Assembly: GCA_041741415.1 (NCBI GenBank)
Contig: JBGSKC010000080.1
Span: 62,001 to 126,000, forward strand
Length of the DNA: 64,000 nt
Source: JANQTF01 sp041741415
Lineage (GTDB): Bacteria; Bacteroidota; Bacteroidia; J057
Direction of reading: 5' to 3'
Positions 42,538 through 52,432 of this stretch are shown here, one piece after another (the first letter of the stretch is position 1; each line of letters starts with the position of its first letter). Below the pieces are notes generated by a model. That model was not told the DNA's origin. It worked only from the letters and a program-made list of their open reading frames with translations, and made no database searches. Made by a program: the position numbers and the translations under genes.

Positions 42538-43380
42538 ATGAATTTCGTTCGTGCGAGCTTGTTATGCCTTCTTTTGGCGATGGTCGCCATGTCGGCCTCT
42601 GCCCAAAAAGGGCTGAAACTGGGCTTTTTTGCCCTTCCCCAAACCAGTGTGTTGTATAACCAGGACGATATGGACCTGGACGACGAACTCTACCAGCTGG
42701 AAGTGCTGCCCGGCATGGCAGGAGGCCTCGTGTTTGGCTATCACTTCAACGACGTGTTTGGCTTCCGGATGAATGCCATTTATTCTCAGGAAGGGGGCCG
42801 CTACAGCGCCCGCCGCGATTTCTCCACTGACGATTTTTTCACCACCCGCCTCGAATACCTCAAGGTGCCTGTCATGCTGGGCTTCAACACCTCGCCACTG
42901 TTCAACAAGGTGATGTTTGCCGCCTACGCCGGTGTCCAGGGCAATTTGCTCACCCGCGCCAATACTTACTACAGCAACCCAGCCTACCTCGAACCGCGGC
43001 CTGCTGGTGCATACCGCCTGCCATCTACCCGCGACCGCTACGAAACCCTCACCTACTCCGCTGTTCTCGACCTCGGCATGGATGTGTTTCTTACCCGCCG
43101 GGCGGTGTTCAACCTTCGGCTGCGTGGCGACCTTGGTCTCACCGACAGCGAAAACAAAGCCGCCAGCTATCAATTCACCGAAGGGGGCAGCAGTGGCACA
43201 GCTCCTTATTATGAGTGGCTCCGCGGCTCAGATGCCAAAGCCGAAACTTCGCCCCTCAACCTCGGCCTGTTGTTTGGATTCACCTTTACCCTCGGTAAAG
43301 ACGCTGTTGCCCTGCCAGTGGCTCCGCTGCCTCCCATGCCCGAGGATGAGCCACAACCAGCCCAGCCCAGCGAAGAGTAG
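42538..43380 (+). CDS. PorT-like outer-membrane beta-barrel protein
   Basis: 280-residue exported protein with a signal peptide (about 1-22, ending SASAQK) and the alternating hydrophobic strands of a small outer-membrane barrel. The repeated aromatic-girdle strands (VFGYHFNDVFGFRMNAIYSQEGG, YLKVPVMLGF, AAYAGVQGNLLT, LGLLFGFTF) fit the PF13568 outer-membrane group. A Pro/Glu-rich C-terminal tail follows. PorT itself is a type IX accessory protein, so a link to the sprA locus nearby is tempting, but the sequence alone does not decide it. ruvA follows after ten bases on the same strand. Confidence 0.8.
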   Translation: MNFVRASLLCLLLAMVAMSASAQKGLKLGFFALPQTSVLYNQDDMDLDDELYQLEVLPGMAGGLVFGYHFNDVFGFRMNAIYSQEGGRYSARRDFSTDDFFTTRLEYLKVPVMLGFNTSPLFNKVMFAAYAGVQGNLLTRANTYYSNPAYLEPRPAGAYRLPSTRDRYETLTYSAVLDLGMDVFLTRRAVFNLRLRGDLGLTDSENKAASYQFTEGGSSGTAPYYEWLRGSDAKAETSPLNLGLLFGFTFTLGKDAVALPVAPLPPMPEDEPQPAQPSEE

Positions 43381-43390
43381 CCACACCAGC

Positions 43391-43987
43391 ATGATCGCTT
43401 ACGTTCAGGGAAACATTACCCACCTCGAACCCGCGCTCGCCATCGTGGAGTGTGGTGGGGTAGGCTATGGGGTCAAAATTTCTTTGAACACCCACCATCT
43501 GCTCCAGGGAAAGCCCTCTGCCAGGCTATGGACCCATTTTCTCGTTCGGGAAGATGCCCAGATCTTGTATGGCTTTTTCGATCCGCAGGAGCGCAGCCTG
43601 TTCGAAGCGCTCATCTCCATCTCCGGTGTAGGCGGCAACACAGCCCTCACCATCCTGTCGAGCCTGCCACCTTCCGACCTGATCGATGCCATCCGGAAAG
43701 AAAAAGTCCACGTCCTCACCGCCGTGAAAGGCATTGGCGCAAAAACTGCAGGTAGGATTGTGCTGGAACTAAAGGATAAACTGGCCCTCCATGCCGATCT
43801 TTCCCTCAGCGGAGGCCCCTCTGCGGCAGGGTCGGAAGAGCAAAAAAAACAGGATGCCCTCCAGGCTTTGCAGCAATTGGGCATGCCGAGGGCCGTTATG
43901 ACCAAGCGTGTGGAGCAAATCATCCAGGAGCAGGGAGCTTCTGTTTCGGTGGAAGACATCATCAAGCTGGCCCTTCGAAATGCCTAA
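43391..43987 (+). CDS. ruvA: Holliday junction branch migration protein
   Basis: 198-residue RuvA, which tetramerises on four-way DNA junctions and loads RuvB for branch migration. The start is ATG 43391 (MIAYVQGNITHLEP); a longer in-frame extension to 42917 lies in the preceding gene and is not real. OB-fold N-terminus (VECGGVGYGVKIS), helix-hairpin-helix motifs (LISISGVGGNTALTIL, LTAVKGIGAKTAGRIVLELK) and the C-terminal domain III are present. ruvA followed by sprA is a conserved arrangement in Bacteroidota. Confidence 0.96.
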   Translation: MIAYVQGNITHLEPALAIVECGGVGYGVKISLNTHHLLQGKPSARLWTHFLVREDAQILYGFFDPQERSLFEALISISGVGGNTALTILSSLPPSDLIDAIRKEKVHVLTAVKGIGAKTAGRIVLELKDKLALHADLSLSGGPSAAGSEEQKKQDALQALQQLGMPRAVMTKRVEQIIQEQGASVSVEDIIKLALRNA

Positions 43988-44063
43988 GCGCCAGAGAAAC
44001 AGGCCAGAATCTCCCCTTTCATTTCCCGCCTGGACATTTTACCCTTGTCAGTAGGCCAATACT

Positions 44064-44100
44064 TTTGCCCTTTACTTGTGTGAAGGTTTTTCTATGTTTG
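44064..44100 (+). promoter_or_regulatory. Putative Bacteroidota promoter upstream of sprA
   Basis: TATGTTTG at 44093-44100 matches the TAnnTTTG -7 element exactly. A TTTG lies at 44064-44067, 25 bases upstream, rather further than the usual 17-23. Transcription would start near 44107, leaving a leader of about 210 bases before the sprA start. The 332-base gap between ruvA and sprA holds no gene that I can support. Confidence 0.4.
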
Positions 44101-44319
44101 CATCGTTGACCAACCTTTTTCCACCCCATTCCGACGCAGTGCTGCCTATGCCTCAACCTGTACACTAACGCTGATGTTGACAAGTCGGGAAATCGCTGTT
44201 ACTGATGAAACAGGCTCCGGGAGAGATAACCGCTCTTTCGAGTGTGCTTTTGTTTGCTATCTGTAACGCCATATTTCCCCACCCACACAGCAAACATGTG
44301 AGACTAAACAGGAGGAGCA

Positions 44320-47300
44320 TTGTCAAAGTTCGGTCTGGTTCTGTGGTTTTTGGCCTTTGCCTGGTGGTTTGGGGGTGAGGGCAATGGGGAGGCAGAAGCC
44401 GCCTCAGGTATGGTACATCCTTCCTGGGAACAAATACAAGAAGCCTGGAAGCTCCCTGAGGTGTTTCCTGAAGCTGACACCCCTGTCGTTCCCAACCCCA
44501 ACAACACCGTGGGTGATCCCACGCGCCAGAGCTACCGCTCGCCCCTTCAGCTGGGGATGCCCCGCAATTATAAACCCACTTTTCAGCTCGACTCACTGCA
44601 GTTGGGCTATGACATCTTTGAGAAAATGGGAAAGGTGGACTACCGCCGGCCTTCCTACATTTCCTATGAAGACTATCTGCAATACCGCCGGGAAAAAGGA
44701 GTGGATGAATATTTTCGGGAAAAGGCCATGGCCGCCAACAGCGACCGGAATAATGGCCTGGAACTAAACATCGACATGGGAGAACTGGGCGATGTGTTTG
44801 GCGGCGGCCCCATTTCGGTGCGACCCACCGGCCTTGCCACGCTCAATTTTTCCATCGACAACAACCGGACAGACAATCCCAACCTGCCCATTCGCCAGCA
44901 GAACACCACCATCTTCAACTTCGACCAGCAGATCCAGCTCGGGGTAATCGGGCAAATCGGCAAGAAGATGAAGCTCAACGCGAATTTTGACACCCAGGCG
45001 ACCTTCGATTTCGAGAACGAGCTGAAGCTGGAGCATAGCGGCACCGAAGACCAGATCCTTCAAAAGATTGAGGCCGGAAACGTGAGCATGCGCCTTGGCA
45101 ACTCGCTCATCCAGGGTCGGCAGAACTTGTTTGGGGTGAAAACAAGGCTTCGCTTTGGGCCGGTTTATTTTACTGCTGTGGCCTCTACGGAGCGCGGGCA
45201 GGTGCAAACAATCAATATCTCGGGCGGCGGTGCCATTGAAACGCCTTTTGAAAAGGATGCCAGCGACTACGACATGAACCGGCATTTTTTCCTGTCGCAC
45301 TATTTCCGCTCCCGCTACGAAGATGCCCTCCGCGAGCTGCCCATTATCCGCTCCAACGTTCGCATTAACCGCATCGAGGTGTGGGTAGAACAACAAGGCG
45401 CTACCAGCAACACCCGCAACGCAGTGGGTTTCCTCGACCTTGGCGAAAACAGCAATGCCACAGCTGATGGCGGGCGGGGCGTTGTCTACAACACTGCACT
45501 CCAGCCAAGCACTTCGGTTCTGTATCCCGACAACCAGGCCAACAACCTTTTTTCCCTGCTGCAGGCCGCTCCCAACGCCCGCCAGCAAGCCACTGCCAAA
45601 GGAGCCATTGAAGGATTTGGCCTGGGCATGATCAACACAGAAGACTTTCAGGTGCTGGGAAACATGCGTCGACTCAGCCCCAATGAGTACACCATCAACA
45701 CCCAGCTTGGGTACATTTCGCTTAATTCTCCCCTGCCCACAGACCAGGTGCTGTTTGTGTCGTTCGACTACAGCGTCAATGGCCAGACTTTCCAGGTGGG
45801 AGAATTCTCGGATGATGTTCCTGCTGACGGCCTTAACTCGAATGTTCTTCACCTCAAGCTGCTCAAATCCTCCGTGCTGCGGGTAAACACCGGAACACGC
45901 CCCTATCCAGCGTGGGATTTGATGATGAAAAACATCTACAGCATCGGGTATGGCTTGTCGCAAGACGGCTTTTTCCTTGATGTCAAATACGAATCCGGAA
46001 CCAGTGCCGGCAAAATCAACTACCTGCCCACGGGAGCAGTGGCCAACCAGCCCCTGATCCAGGTCATGGGCCTCGACCGCCTGACCAACCATACTGCGCC
46101 GGGGCCCGACAACTATTTCGACTTCATCGAAGGCATCACGGTGTTTTCCGACAGGGGCATCATTGTGTTTCCCGTGCTGGAACCATTCGGAGATAACCTG
46201 AGCCGAAAGCTCAACAACGACCCGAACGAGACGAGCAAATACGTTTTTCAACCCCTGTATGACGACACCAAGGCAGGGGCCGAGCAACAATTTCCACAGC
46301 TCGACCGCTACTCCCTGGAGGGATATTACCGGGGTTCCAGCGGATCCGAAATCCCGCTCAACACCTTCAACCTGGCCGAAGGCTCCGTAACCGTGACGGC
46401 GGGTGGTAGGCAGCTCACAGAGGGCAGCGATTTCCAGGTCGATTATTTCGGCGGAAAAGTGACCATCATCAATCCGGCTATTTTGTCGTCGGGCCAGGAT
46501 ATCCAAGTGTCGTTCGAAAACTCCTCGATGTACCAGGTGCAAACGAAGACCCTGCTGGGCGGTCGTGCCGAGTATGCCCCTTCGGAAAATCTGCAGCTTG
46601 GCCTCACGATGCTGAACCTGCGTGAGCAGCCTTTCAACCGCAAGCTGGTGCTGGGCGATGAGCCCGTGAATAACACCATCTGGGGCATTGATGCGAGCTA
46701 CCAGGACGAGGTACCTTTGATCACCAAGCTGGTGGACAAGCTCCCCCTGATTTCGACAAAGGCCCCTTCCAGCCTGCAAACCTCATTTGAATTTGCGCAG
46801 TTTGTGCCGGGCGTTCCCGGGGTGATCAAAAACGACCGCGACCGCGGCATTGTCTATCTCGACGACTTTGAGGCTGCAGCTACGCCCTACACCCTGCAGG
46901 GCATCCAGCACTGGAACCTTGCCTCCTTCCCCGAATACAACCCCGAGTTGTTTGACCCGAGAAGCACTGCCGATTCATTGTCGGGCAACTACACCCGTGC
47001 CAAGCTAGCCTGGTACCGCATTGACCAGACCTTCTACCAGCGGGCCAACATCAACATCCCCAAGTCGGATTTGTCGAACAACTACACCCGCCAGATTCAG
47101 CCCAACGAACTCTTTCCCACTGCTTCACGGGCGTTTGGAACCAACATCCAGTTTACTTTCGACCTGCACTACCTTCCGGCTCAACGCGGCCCCTACAACT
47201 TCGTGACGGCCCAAAACCGGATTGACCCGGCCACAGGAGCGTTGTTGTATCCCGAAGACAACTGGGCGGGGATCATGCGGGAGATCGACATCAACAACGA

Positions 47301-50300
47301 TTTCGAGGCCACCAACGTGGAGTTTGTTGAGTTTTGGGTGATGGATCCCTTCCTCAACAATCCCAATCACGAGGGCGGTGATTTTTACCTGAACCTCGGC
47401 CAGATCAGCGAAGATGTGCTGCCTGACGAATCGCTGAGCCGGGAAAATGGCCTGCCCGGGGCTGGTGATCCCGGCAATTTGCGCGAATCTGCCTATGGAC
47501 TCATTCCCATTGGCAACCCGCCCATCAATGCCTTCAGCAACGACCCCGACGACCGCGTGGTACAGGATGTTGGGTTCGATGGCCTGAGCTCGGAAGATGA
47601 GCGAGACTTTTTCCGGAATAACTTCCTGAACCAGCTCCAGAGCTTTCTCAGCCCGGCTGCATACGCCCAAATCGCAGCAGACCCCAGCTCAGATGATTTT
47701 CTCCATTTCCGGTCCGACACCTTCGACAACTCCAGCGCCGGGGTATCGATCATCGACCGGTACCTGAATTTCAATGGCCTCGAAGGAAATTCGCCGGTCA
47801 CCCAAAGCCAGGATCAAAACCAAAACTTTACCACCCAGGCCACCCAGATGCCCAACAGCGAGGATTTGAACGACAATGGCTCGATCAACTTCGCAGAGCA
47901 GTATTGGGAATACCGGATCAATTTCCGGCCAGGTGCCCTTGTTCCGGGGCAGAACTACGTCGTGGACAGGGTTGATACCACCATCGTGGCCGACAACCAG
48001 CAGGTACCCGTGACCTGGTACCAGTTTCGCATTCCGCTGAACACAGGCCGCTCGGTGAACAATGTGCCCGACTTTAAATCGATCAACTTCATGCGGATGT
48101 ACCTCACCGGGTTCAAGGAGGAGGTGATTCTGCGCATGACGGAGTTTCAGTTTTTGTCCACACAATGGCGGCGCTATGCCGGTGATCTGACGGAGCCCGG
48201 CGTGATTGTTTCGCCGCCTGAGCCGCCGTTTGCCAGCTTCGAATTAGGCTCCCTCACCATTGAGCAAAACTCCACCAAGCTGCCCTTCAACTATGTGCTG
48301 CCTCCGGGCATTGAACGGCAAAACCTCAATGGCAACACTGCCATCGGCTTTTTGCAGGACGAACGCTCCCTCACCCTGAAAGTCTGCGGCCTCGAAGACG
48401 GCGATGCAAGGGCCATGTTCAAAAACGTCAAATACGACCTGCGCCAATACGACCGCCTGCGCATGTTCATCCATGCCGAGCCCATCGACAACGGCCTCGA
48501 GCCCGCCAATTTCGAAGAAACAGGTGATGCCACGGTGTTCATGCGCCTGGGCCTGGACAACGATTTCAACTACTACGAATACGAAATCCCCCTCACACCT
48601 TCCGACCCGGGGCGACCCTCTGATCCATTTAATGTTTGGCTGGACAGCAACGAATTTGACTTTGAACTGCTGCTGCTGGCCCTGGCCAAGGAAGACCGCA
48701 ACAGCGCCGGAACGGGCCTGATCTACCGCCACGCCTATCGCGACAGCACCATGCCGGCAGGCCACAAAATTTATGTAAAAGGAACCCCCAAGCTTTCGGA
48801 TGTCCGCAACATCGTGATCGGGGTGAGGAACCCTACTGGCGGGGAGGAAGAGAAAATTTGTCTCGAAGTGTGGGTAAACGAACTCCGCCTCACCAACTTC
48901 GACAAGAAAAACGGCTACGCTGCCAACTTCAACACTGCCATTACCCTGGCTGACCTTGGAACGCTGAGTGCGAATGGCGCTTTCAAAACAGCAGGATTTG
49001 GTGCCCTTGACGAAAAACTCAGCACACGGCCCCAGGAAGACAGCTATCGGTATGATGTATCGGCCAACCTGAACCTGGACAAGCTGTTTCCCAAGAACTG
49101 GGGCCTGAGCCTGCCGGTGTATGCGACCTATGGCGAGCAGCTGATCGCGCCCAAATTTGACCCTCAGGAAGCCGATGTTAGCACGGAGCGGCTGCTGGAG
49201 AACCTGGACCCGGACCAGGCGAAAGTTCAGCGGGAGGAAATCCAGGATTATCGCAGTTCGCGCTCGATCAACCTGAACAACTGGCGGCTGCAGCCGGGTG
49301 GCGGTGGTGCAGGCGGCGTGGGTGGCGGAGTCGGAGGCGGATCGCGCCCGGGCGTGCCACCTGCAGGCAGGCCGGGCACCACAGGCGGCAGGCCTGGCGA
49401 AGGTGGTGGTGGCGGTGGCAAAGCCCCTATGCCCTGGAACCCGGCCAACTTCGACTTTACCTTTGCCTACAACGAACAGTTTGCCCGAAACTCCATCACC
49501 TCCCGGCGCTTCAATGTGACCCACCGCGGGGCGATCAATTATCGCTACAACTTCCCGCAGGTGCAGTTCCGGCCTTTCAAAGGCCTTGAGAAAATTCCCG
49601 CCCTGAGCCAAATGGCCATCAACCCCCTGCCTCAGTCATTCAATGTGAGCATGAATGGCAACAGGCAGTTTGAAGAAAGAATCCTGCGACCTACCTCCGA
49701 ATTCGGCGGCTCGGTGGATCCTATCTTCACCAAAAACTTTATGGTGAACCGTAGCTACAACCTCACCTGGAACCTCATGCGCAGCTTGCAATTGAGCTTC
49801 AACGCCAACAACGTCTCGAGGGTGGATGAGGTGAGAGGCTACTACGATACAGCCACCCAGGCCGAGCGCGATTCGGCAGGCAGGCTGATTGACAACCTCC
49901 TCTACATTGGCAAGAACCCCGAACTGGGCAAGGAAAACCTGGTGAACATTGGCCGGACGACCAATTATCAGCACACCTTCAACGTGGTGTATCAGCTTCC
50001 CTTCAGCCAGATTAAACCACTGAACTGGATCAGCGGCAATGTGAACTACAGTGGCGGCTACCAGTGGATTCAGGCGCCGGAAGTGCGGCCCGAGTTTGGT
50101 GGTACCATCAGCAATAACCAGAACATCCAGGCTAGTGGCCGCCTTGACCTGAACAGCTTGTACCGCAAGGCGAAATTCCTGCAAAAGGTGTTGGATGGCA
50201 ACAAACCTGCAGCGACCCCGCCACCAGGAAGGCCCACCCCGCGCCCGGGAGAGCAGATTGCCAGGCCACCCGTGCAGCCACAGGCCCCCGAAGACAGCGC

Positions 50301-51798
50301 CAAGGGTCCCGACCCCTTTAAGTTCCTCAAACTGGCAGGAAAAGAAGTTCTCAAAATCGCCCTCAGTGTGCGCAGCGTGGACCTCACCTACACCTCCACC
50401 AACTCTATGACCCTGCCGGGGTATTTGCCCAAAACAGACAATTTCGGGCTCGACTGGAACTACACCGACACCATGCAGTTTCAGCGCAGCCCCATCTTTG
50501 CGCCTACGCCCGGCTTCGTCTTTGGCAGCCAGCGCGATATCAGGGGCCTGGCAGCAGAAAACCGATGGATCTCCCAGGATCCCAGTCTGGCCAATGCCTT
50601 CCAGCAAATGAGCAACGAGCAATTCACGGCCCGAACCTCGGTCGAAATCTTCAAAGGCTTCCGCATCGACCTCAACGCCACCCGCTCGCTCAACCAAAAT
50701 CTTTCCGAATTCTTCCGCTGGGATGCCACCGAGCAGGATTATCGCTCCTTCGACCAGCTCCTGAACGGCTCCTTCACGATGTCCTACATTTTTGTAGGAA
50801 CAGCCTTTGAGCCGAATGTGGAAGACTCGGATGTGTTCAACCGCTTTTCCTCCAACCGTGTCACCATTTCACGGCGTTTGTCGGAAAATCAAAGCTTCAA
50901 AGACAGCCTGAGCTATGTGGGAATCGTGGACGGTGGCTTCCAGAATGGCTATGTTGGAACTTCGCCAGAGGTGCTGATTCCTTCGTTGTTGTCGGCCTAC
51001 GGCGTCATAGATGAAAACAAAGTGAGTCTTTCTCCCTTCCCGCGCCTCCCAATGCCCAACTGGTCGGTGAATTACAACCTGGTCAATGGCCTGCCCTTCC
51101 TGAAGGGAAAATTCACTGCCCTCACCCTGAAGCACAGCTACCGTGGCACCTACTCTGTGGGGAACTTCACCAACAACCTGCGTTACCAGGACTTCAACGG
51201 CGACGGCATTGCAGATGCGCCGAGGTCGCTGGGCGAGGATACCCAGGGCCGCCTGCTGGAAACTTTCGTGACGAGGGAAAACATCCAGGCAGTACAGATT
51301 TCGGAGCAGTTTGCCCCTCTGATTGGCATCAATGCTACCCTGAAAAATGGTGCTACCGCCCAGATCGACTACAAGACCGGACGGCAGCTCACCTTTAACC
51401 TCGGCAACCTGCAGATGACCGAGATGCGGTCGCAGGATGTGGCCGTGATGGTGGGCTACCGGAAAGACAAGGTGAACATTATCCTGAACCTGGGCGGAAA
51501 AACAATTTCGCTGCAGAACAGCATGAACTTCAACCTGCGGGCCACAGTGCGCGACACACGGGAGCGCCTCCGCACCCTGGGCCCCACCGGAACCCCCAAC
51601 GACCCGGTGCTGCAACCCGATTACACCCGCGGCACGATGAACGTCATCATCTCTCCTTCGATCGACTACACCGTAAACCGCAGGCTCAACATTACTGTGT
51701 TTTTCGAACGAAATGTGAACGACCCCTACGTGGCCAACGCCTACCGCACGGCCTTCACGAGTGGCGGGGTGAAGCTGCGCTTCACGTTGTCGAACTAA
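44320..51798 (+). CDS. sprA: Type IX secretion translocon protein SprA (Sov)
   Basis: 2492-residue outer-membrane protein; SprA is the giant 36-strand barrel that translocates T9SS cargo and supports gliding. It starts with a TTG at 44320 (no ATG gives a signal peptide), preceded by AGGAGG (44310-44315), a ribosome-binding site rare in this phylum. A hydrophobic N-terminal segment (1-28) is the signal. Repeated motifs such as GLATLNFSIDNNRTDNPN, QQIQLGVIGQIGKKMKLNAN and the VEFVEFWVMDPF region are typical of SprA; the C-terminal end YRTAFTSGGVKLRFTLSN is a final barrel strand. Low-complexity Gly/Pro linkers occur at about 1658-1706 and 1962-1997. It follows ruvA with a 332-base gap. No porN/gldN cluster is in the window. 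Confidence 0.95.
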   Translation: MSKFGLVLWFLAFAWWFGGEGNGEAEAASGMVHPSWEQIQEAWKLPEVFPEADTPVVPNPNNTVGDPTRQSYRSPLQLGMPRNYKPTFQLDSLQLGYDIFEKMGKVDYRRPSYISYEDYLQYRREKGVDEYFREKAMAANSDRNNGLELNIDMGELGDVFGGGPISVRPTGLATLNFSIDNNRTDNPNLPIRQQNTTIFNFDQQIQLGVIGQIGKKMKLNANFDTQATFDFENELKLEHSGTEDQILQKIEAGNVSMRLGNSLIQGRQNLFGVKTRLRFGPVYFTAVASTERGQVQTINISGGGAIETPFEKDASDYDMNRHFFLSHYFRSRYEDALRELPIIRSNVRINRIEVWVEQQGATSNTRNAVGFLDLGENSNATADGGRGVVYNTALQPSTSVLYPDNQANNLFSLLQAAPNARQQATAKGAIEGFGLGMINTEDFQVLGNMRRLSPNEYTINTQLGYISLNSPLPTDQVLFVSFDYSVNGQTFQVGEFSDDVPADGLNSNVLHLKLLKSSVLRVNTGTRPYPAWDLMMKNIYSIGYGLSQDGFFLDVKYESGTSAGKINYLPTGAVANQPLIQVMGLDRLTNHTAPGPDNYFDFIEGITVFSDRGIIVFPVLEPFGDNLSRKLNNDPNETSKYVFQPLYDDTKAGAEQQFPQLDRYSLEGYYRGSSGSEIPLNTFNLAEGSVTVTAGGRQLTEGSDFQVDYFGGKVTIINPAILSSGQDIQVSFENSSMYQVQTKTLLGGRAEYAPSENLQLGLTMLNLREQPFNRKLVLGDEPVNNTIWGIDASYQDEVPLITKLVDKLPLISTKAPSSLQTSFEFAQFVPGVPGVIKNDRDRGIVYLDDFEAAATPYTLQGIQHWNLASFPEYNPELFDPRSTADSLSGNYTRAKLAWYRIDQTFYQRANINIPKSDLSNNYTRQIQPNELFPTASRAFGTNIQFTFDLHYLPAQRGPYNFVTAQNRIDPATGALLYPEDNWAGIMREIDINNDFEATNVEFVEFWVMDPFLNNPNHEGGDFYLNLGQISEDVLPDESLSRENGLPGAGDPGNLRESAYGLIPIGNPPINAFSNDPDDRVVQDVGFDGLSSEDERDFFRNNFLNQLQSFLSPAAYAQIAADPSSDDFLHFRSDTFDNSSAGVSIIDRYLNFNGLEGNSPVTQSQDQNQNFTTQATQMPNSEDLNDNGSINFAEQYWEYRINFRPGALVPGQNYVVDRVDTTIVADNQQVPVTWYQFRIPLNTGRSVNNVPDFKSINFMRMYLTGFKEEVILRMTEFQFLSTQWRRYAGDLTEPGVIVSPPEPPFASFELGSLTIEQNSTKLPFNYVLPPGIERQNLNGNTAIGFLQDERSLTLKVCGLEDGDARAMFKNVKYDLRQYDRLRMFIHAEPIDNGLEPANFEETGDATVFMRLGLDNDFNYYEYEIPLTPSDPGRPSDPFNVWLDSNEFDFELLLLALAKEDRNSAGTGLIYRHAYRDSTMPAGHKIYVKGTPKLSDVRNIVIGVRNPTGGEEEKICLEVWVNELRLTNFDKKNGYAANFNTAITLADLGTLSANGAFKTAGFGALDEKLSTRPQEDSYRYDVSANLNLDKLFPKNWGLSLPVYATYGEQLIAPKFDPQEADVSTERLLENLDPDQAKVQREEIQDYRSSRSINLNNWRLQPGGGGAGGVGGGVGGGSRPGVPPAGRPGTTGGRPGEGGGGGGKAPMPWNPANFDFTFAYNEQFARNSITSRRFNVTHRGAINYRYNFPQVQFRPFKGLEKIPALSQMAINPLPQSFNVSMNGNRQFEERILRPTSEFGGSVDPIFTKNFMVNRSYNLTWNLMRSLQLSFNANNVSRVDEVRGYYDTATQAERDSAGRLIDNLLYIGKNPELGKENLVNIGRTTNYQHTFNVVYQLPFSQIKPLNWISGNVNYSGGYQWIQAPEVRPEFGGTISNNQNIQASGRLDLNSLYRKAKFLQKVLDGNKPAATPPPGRPTPRPGEQIARPPVQPQAPEDSAKGPDPFKFLKLAGKEVLKIALSVRSVDLTYTSTNSMTLPGYLPKTDNFGLDWNYTDTMQFQRSPIFAPTPGFVFGSQRDIRGLAAENRWISQDPSLANAFQQMSNEQFTARTSVEIFKGFRIDLNATRSLNQNLSEFFRWDATEQDYRSFDQLLNGSFTMSYIFVGTAFEPNVEDSDVFNRFSSNRVTISRRLSENQSFKDSLSYVGIVDGGFQNGYVGTSPEVLIPSLLSAYGVIDENKVSLSPFPRLPMPNWSVNYNLVNGLPFLKGKFTALTLKHSYRGTYSVGNFTNNLRYQDFNGDGIADAPRSLGEDTQGRLLETFVTRENIQAVQISEQFAPLIGINATLKNGATAQIDYKTGRQLTFNLGNLQMTEMRSQDVAVMVGYRKDKVNIILNLGGKTISLQNSMNFNLRATVRDTRERLRTLGPTGTPNDPVLQPDYTRGTMNVIISPSIDYTVNRRLNITVFFERNVNDPYVANAYRTAFTSGGVKLRFTLSN

Positions 51799-51827
51799 GC
51801 AAACAATTGAGCTAACAGCCAGAACAG

Positions 51828-51857
51828 ACAAGGCAAGGAAACCACTCCTTGCCTTGT
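51828..51857 (+). terminator. Terminator hairpin after sprA
   Basis: ACAAGGCAAGGA (51828-51839) pairs with TCCTTGCCTTGT (51846-51857) across a six-base loop: a perfect 12-bp stem 30 bases after the sprA stop, followed by a short T-rich stretch. It probably ends the sprA transcript before the DUF2937 gene. Confidence 0.7.
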
Positions 51858-51900
51858 TTGCTGTCGGGGAGCCGTGTAATTTCACCCCAAACCCACTGCT

Positions 51901-52428
51901 ATGTCTTCTTTGTTCAGGTCCATTGGCAGCCTCACCGACCGCATTCTGTGTGTGGTGGCTGCGCTGGTGTTTTTGCAGGCCCCGATGTACCTGAACCAGT
52001 ACCAAAACGTGTTGGCCGGTGCGCAGAAGGAGGCTTCGATTTCCTACCAGCGTTTGGTGGAAATTGCCTCAGAATTTGACCAGACCATCGAAGACTACCT
52101 CGCCGAGCTCCTCGCCAATGACAACCCCAAGGTCGTGGCCAACGCCCGCGAAGACCAGGAGCAGGTGGACCGCTACCATGGCTACACCGAAGCCCTGGCA
52201 GCCTTTGAAGCCTCCGGCCCCCTGAAGCGACCTTTTGTATTTTTGCGATATTACAACCCCACCCTGGCCACAGCCGTGGTGTTTCAGCCGGGCCTGCCCC
52301 TCACCATGGAAGGATTTGCCTATGCTTTGCTGGGAATTGTGCTCATGATGCTGTTGATTTCCCTCGTCAAACGGGTGCTGCCCGGACAGAAAAAACCGGC
52401 AGAAAAATCGCCCGCCAAGCCAGCCTAA
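51901..52428 (+). CDS. DUF2937-family membrane protein
   Basis: 175-residue protein with the DUF2937 layout: an N-terminal membrane helix (about 10-30, LCVVAALVFLQAPMY), a periplasmic helical hairpin of about 90 residues with a conserved NQYQNVLAGAQKEA segment, and a second membrane helix (about 135-160), then a Lys/Pro-rich tail. The function of the family is unknown. It stands between sprA and vanZ where Flavobacterium-type genomes carry gcvH, which is not in this window. Confidence 0.75.
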   Translation: MSSLFRSIGSLTDRILCVVAALVFLQAPMYLNQYQNVLAGAQKEASISYQRLVEIASEFDQTIEDYLAELLANDNPKVVANAREDQEQVDRYHGYTEALAAFEASGPLKRPFVFLRYYNPTLATAVVFQPGLPLTMEGFAYALLGIVLMMLLISLVKRVLPGQKKPAEKSPAKPA

Positions 52429-52432
52429 CATT

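Noticed and set aside
42917..43390. N-terminal extension of RuvA
   Set aside because: The frame runs out of phase through the preceding outer-membrane gene; RuvA proteins start with MIAY-like sequences, found at 43391.
44764..46779. 671-residue minus-strand frame inside sprA
   Set aside because: Antisense to a well-supported gene and with no protein-like motifs; GC-rich coding strands commonly leave such open frames. The same applies to 48244-49611, 28471-29775, 33061-34143, 35085-36338 and 57176-58270.
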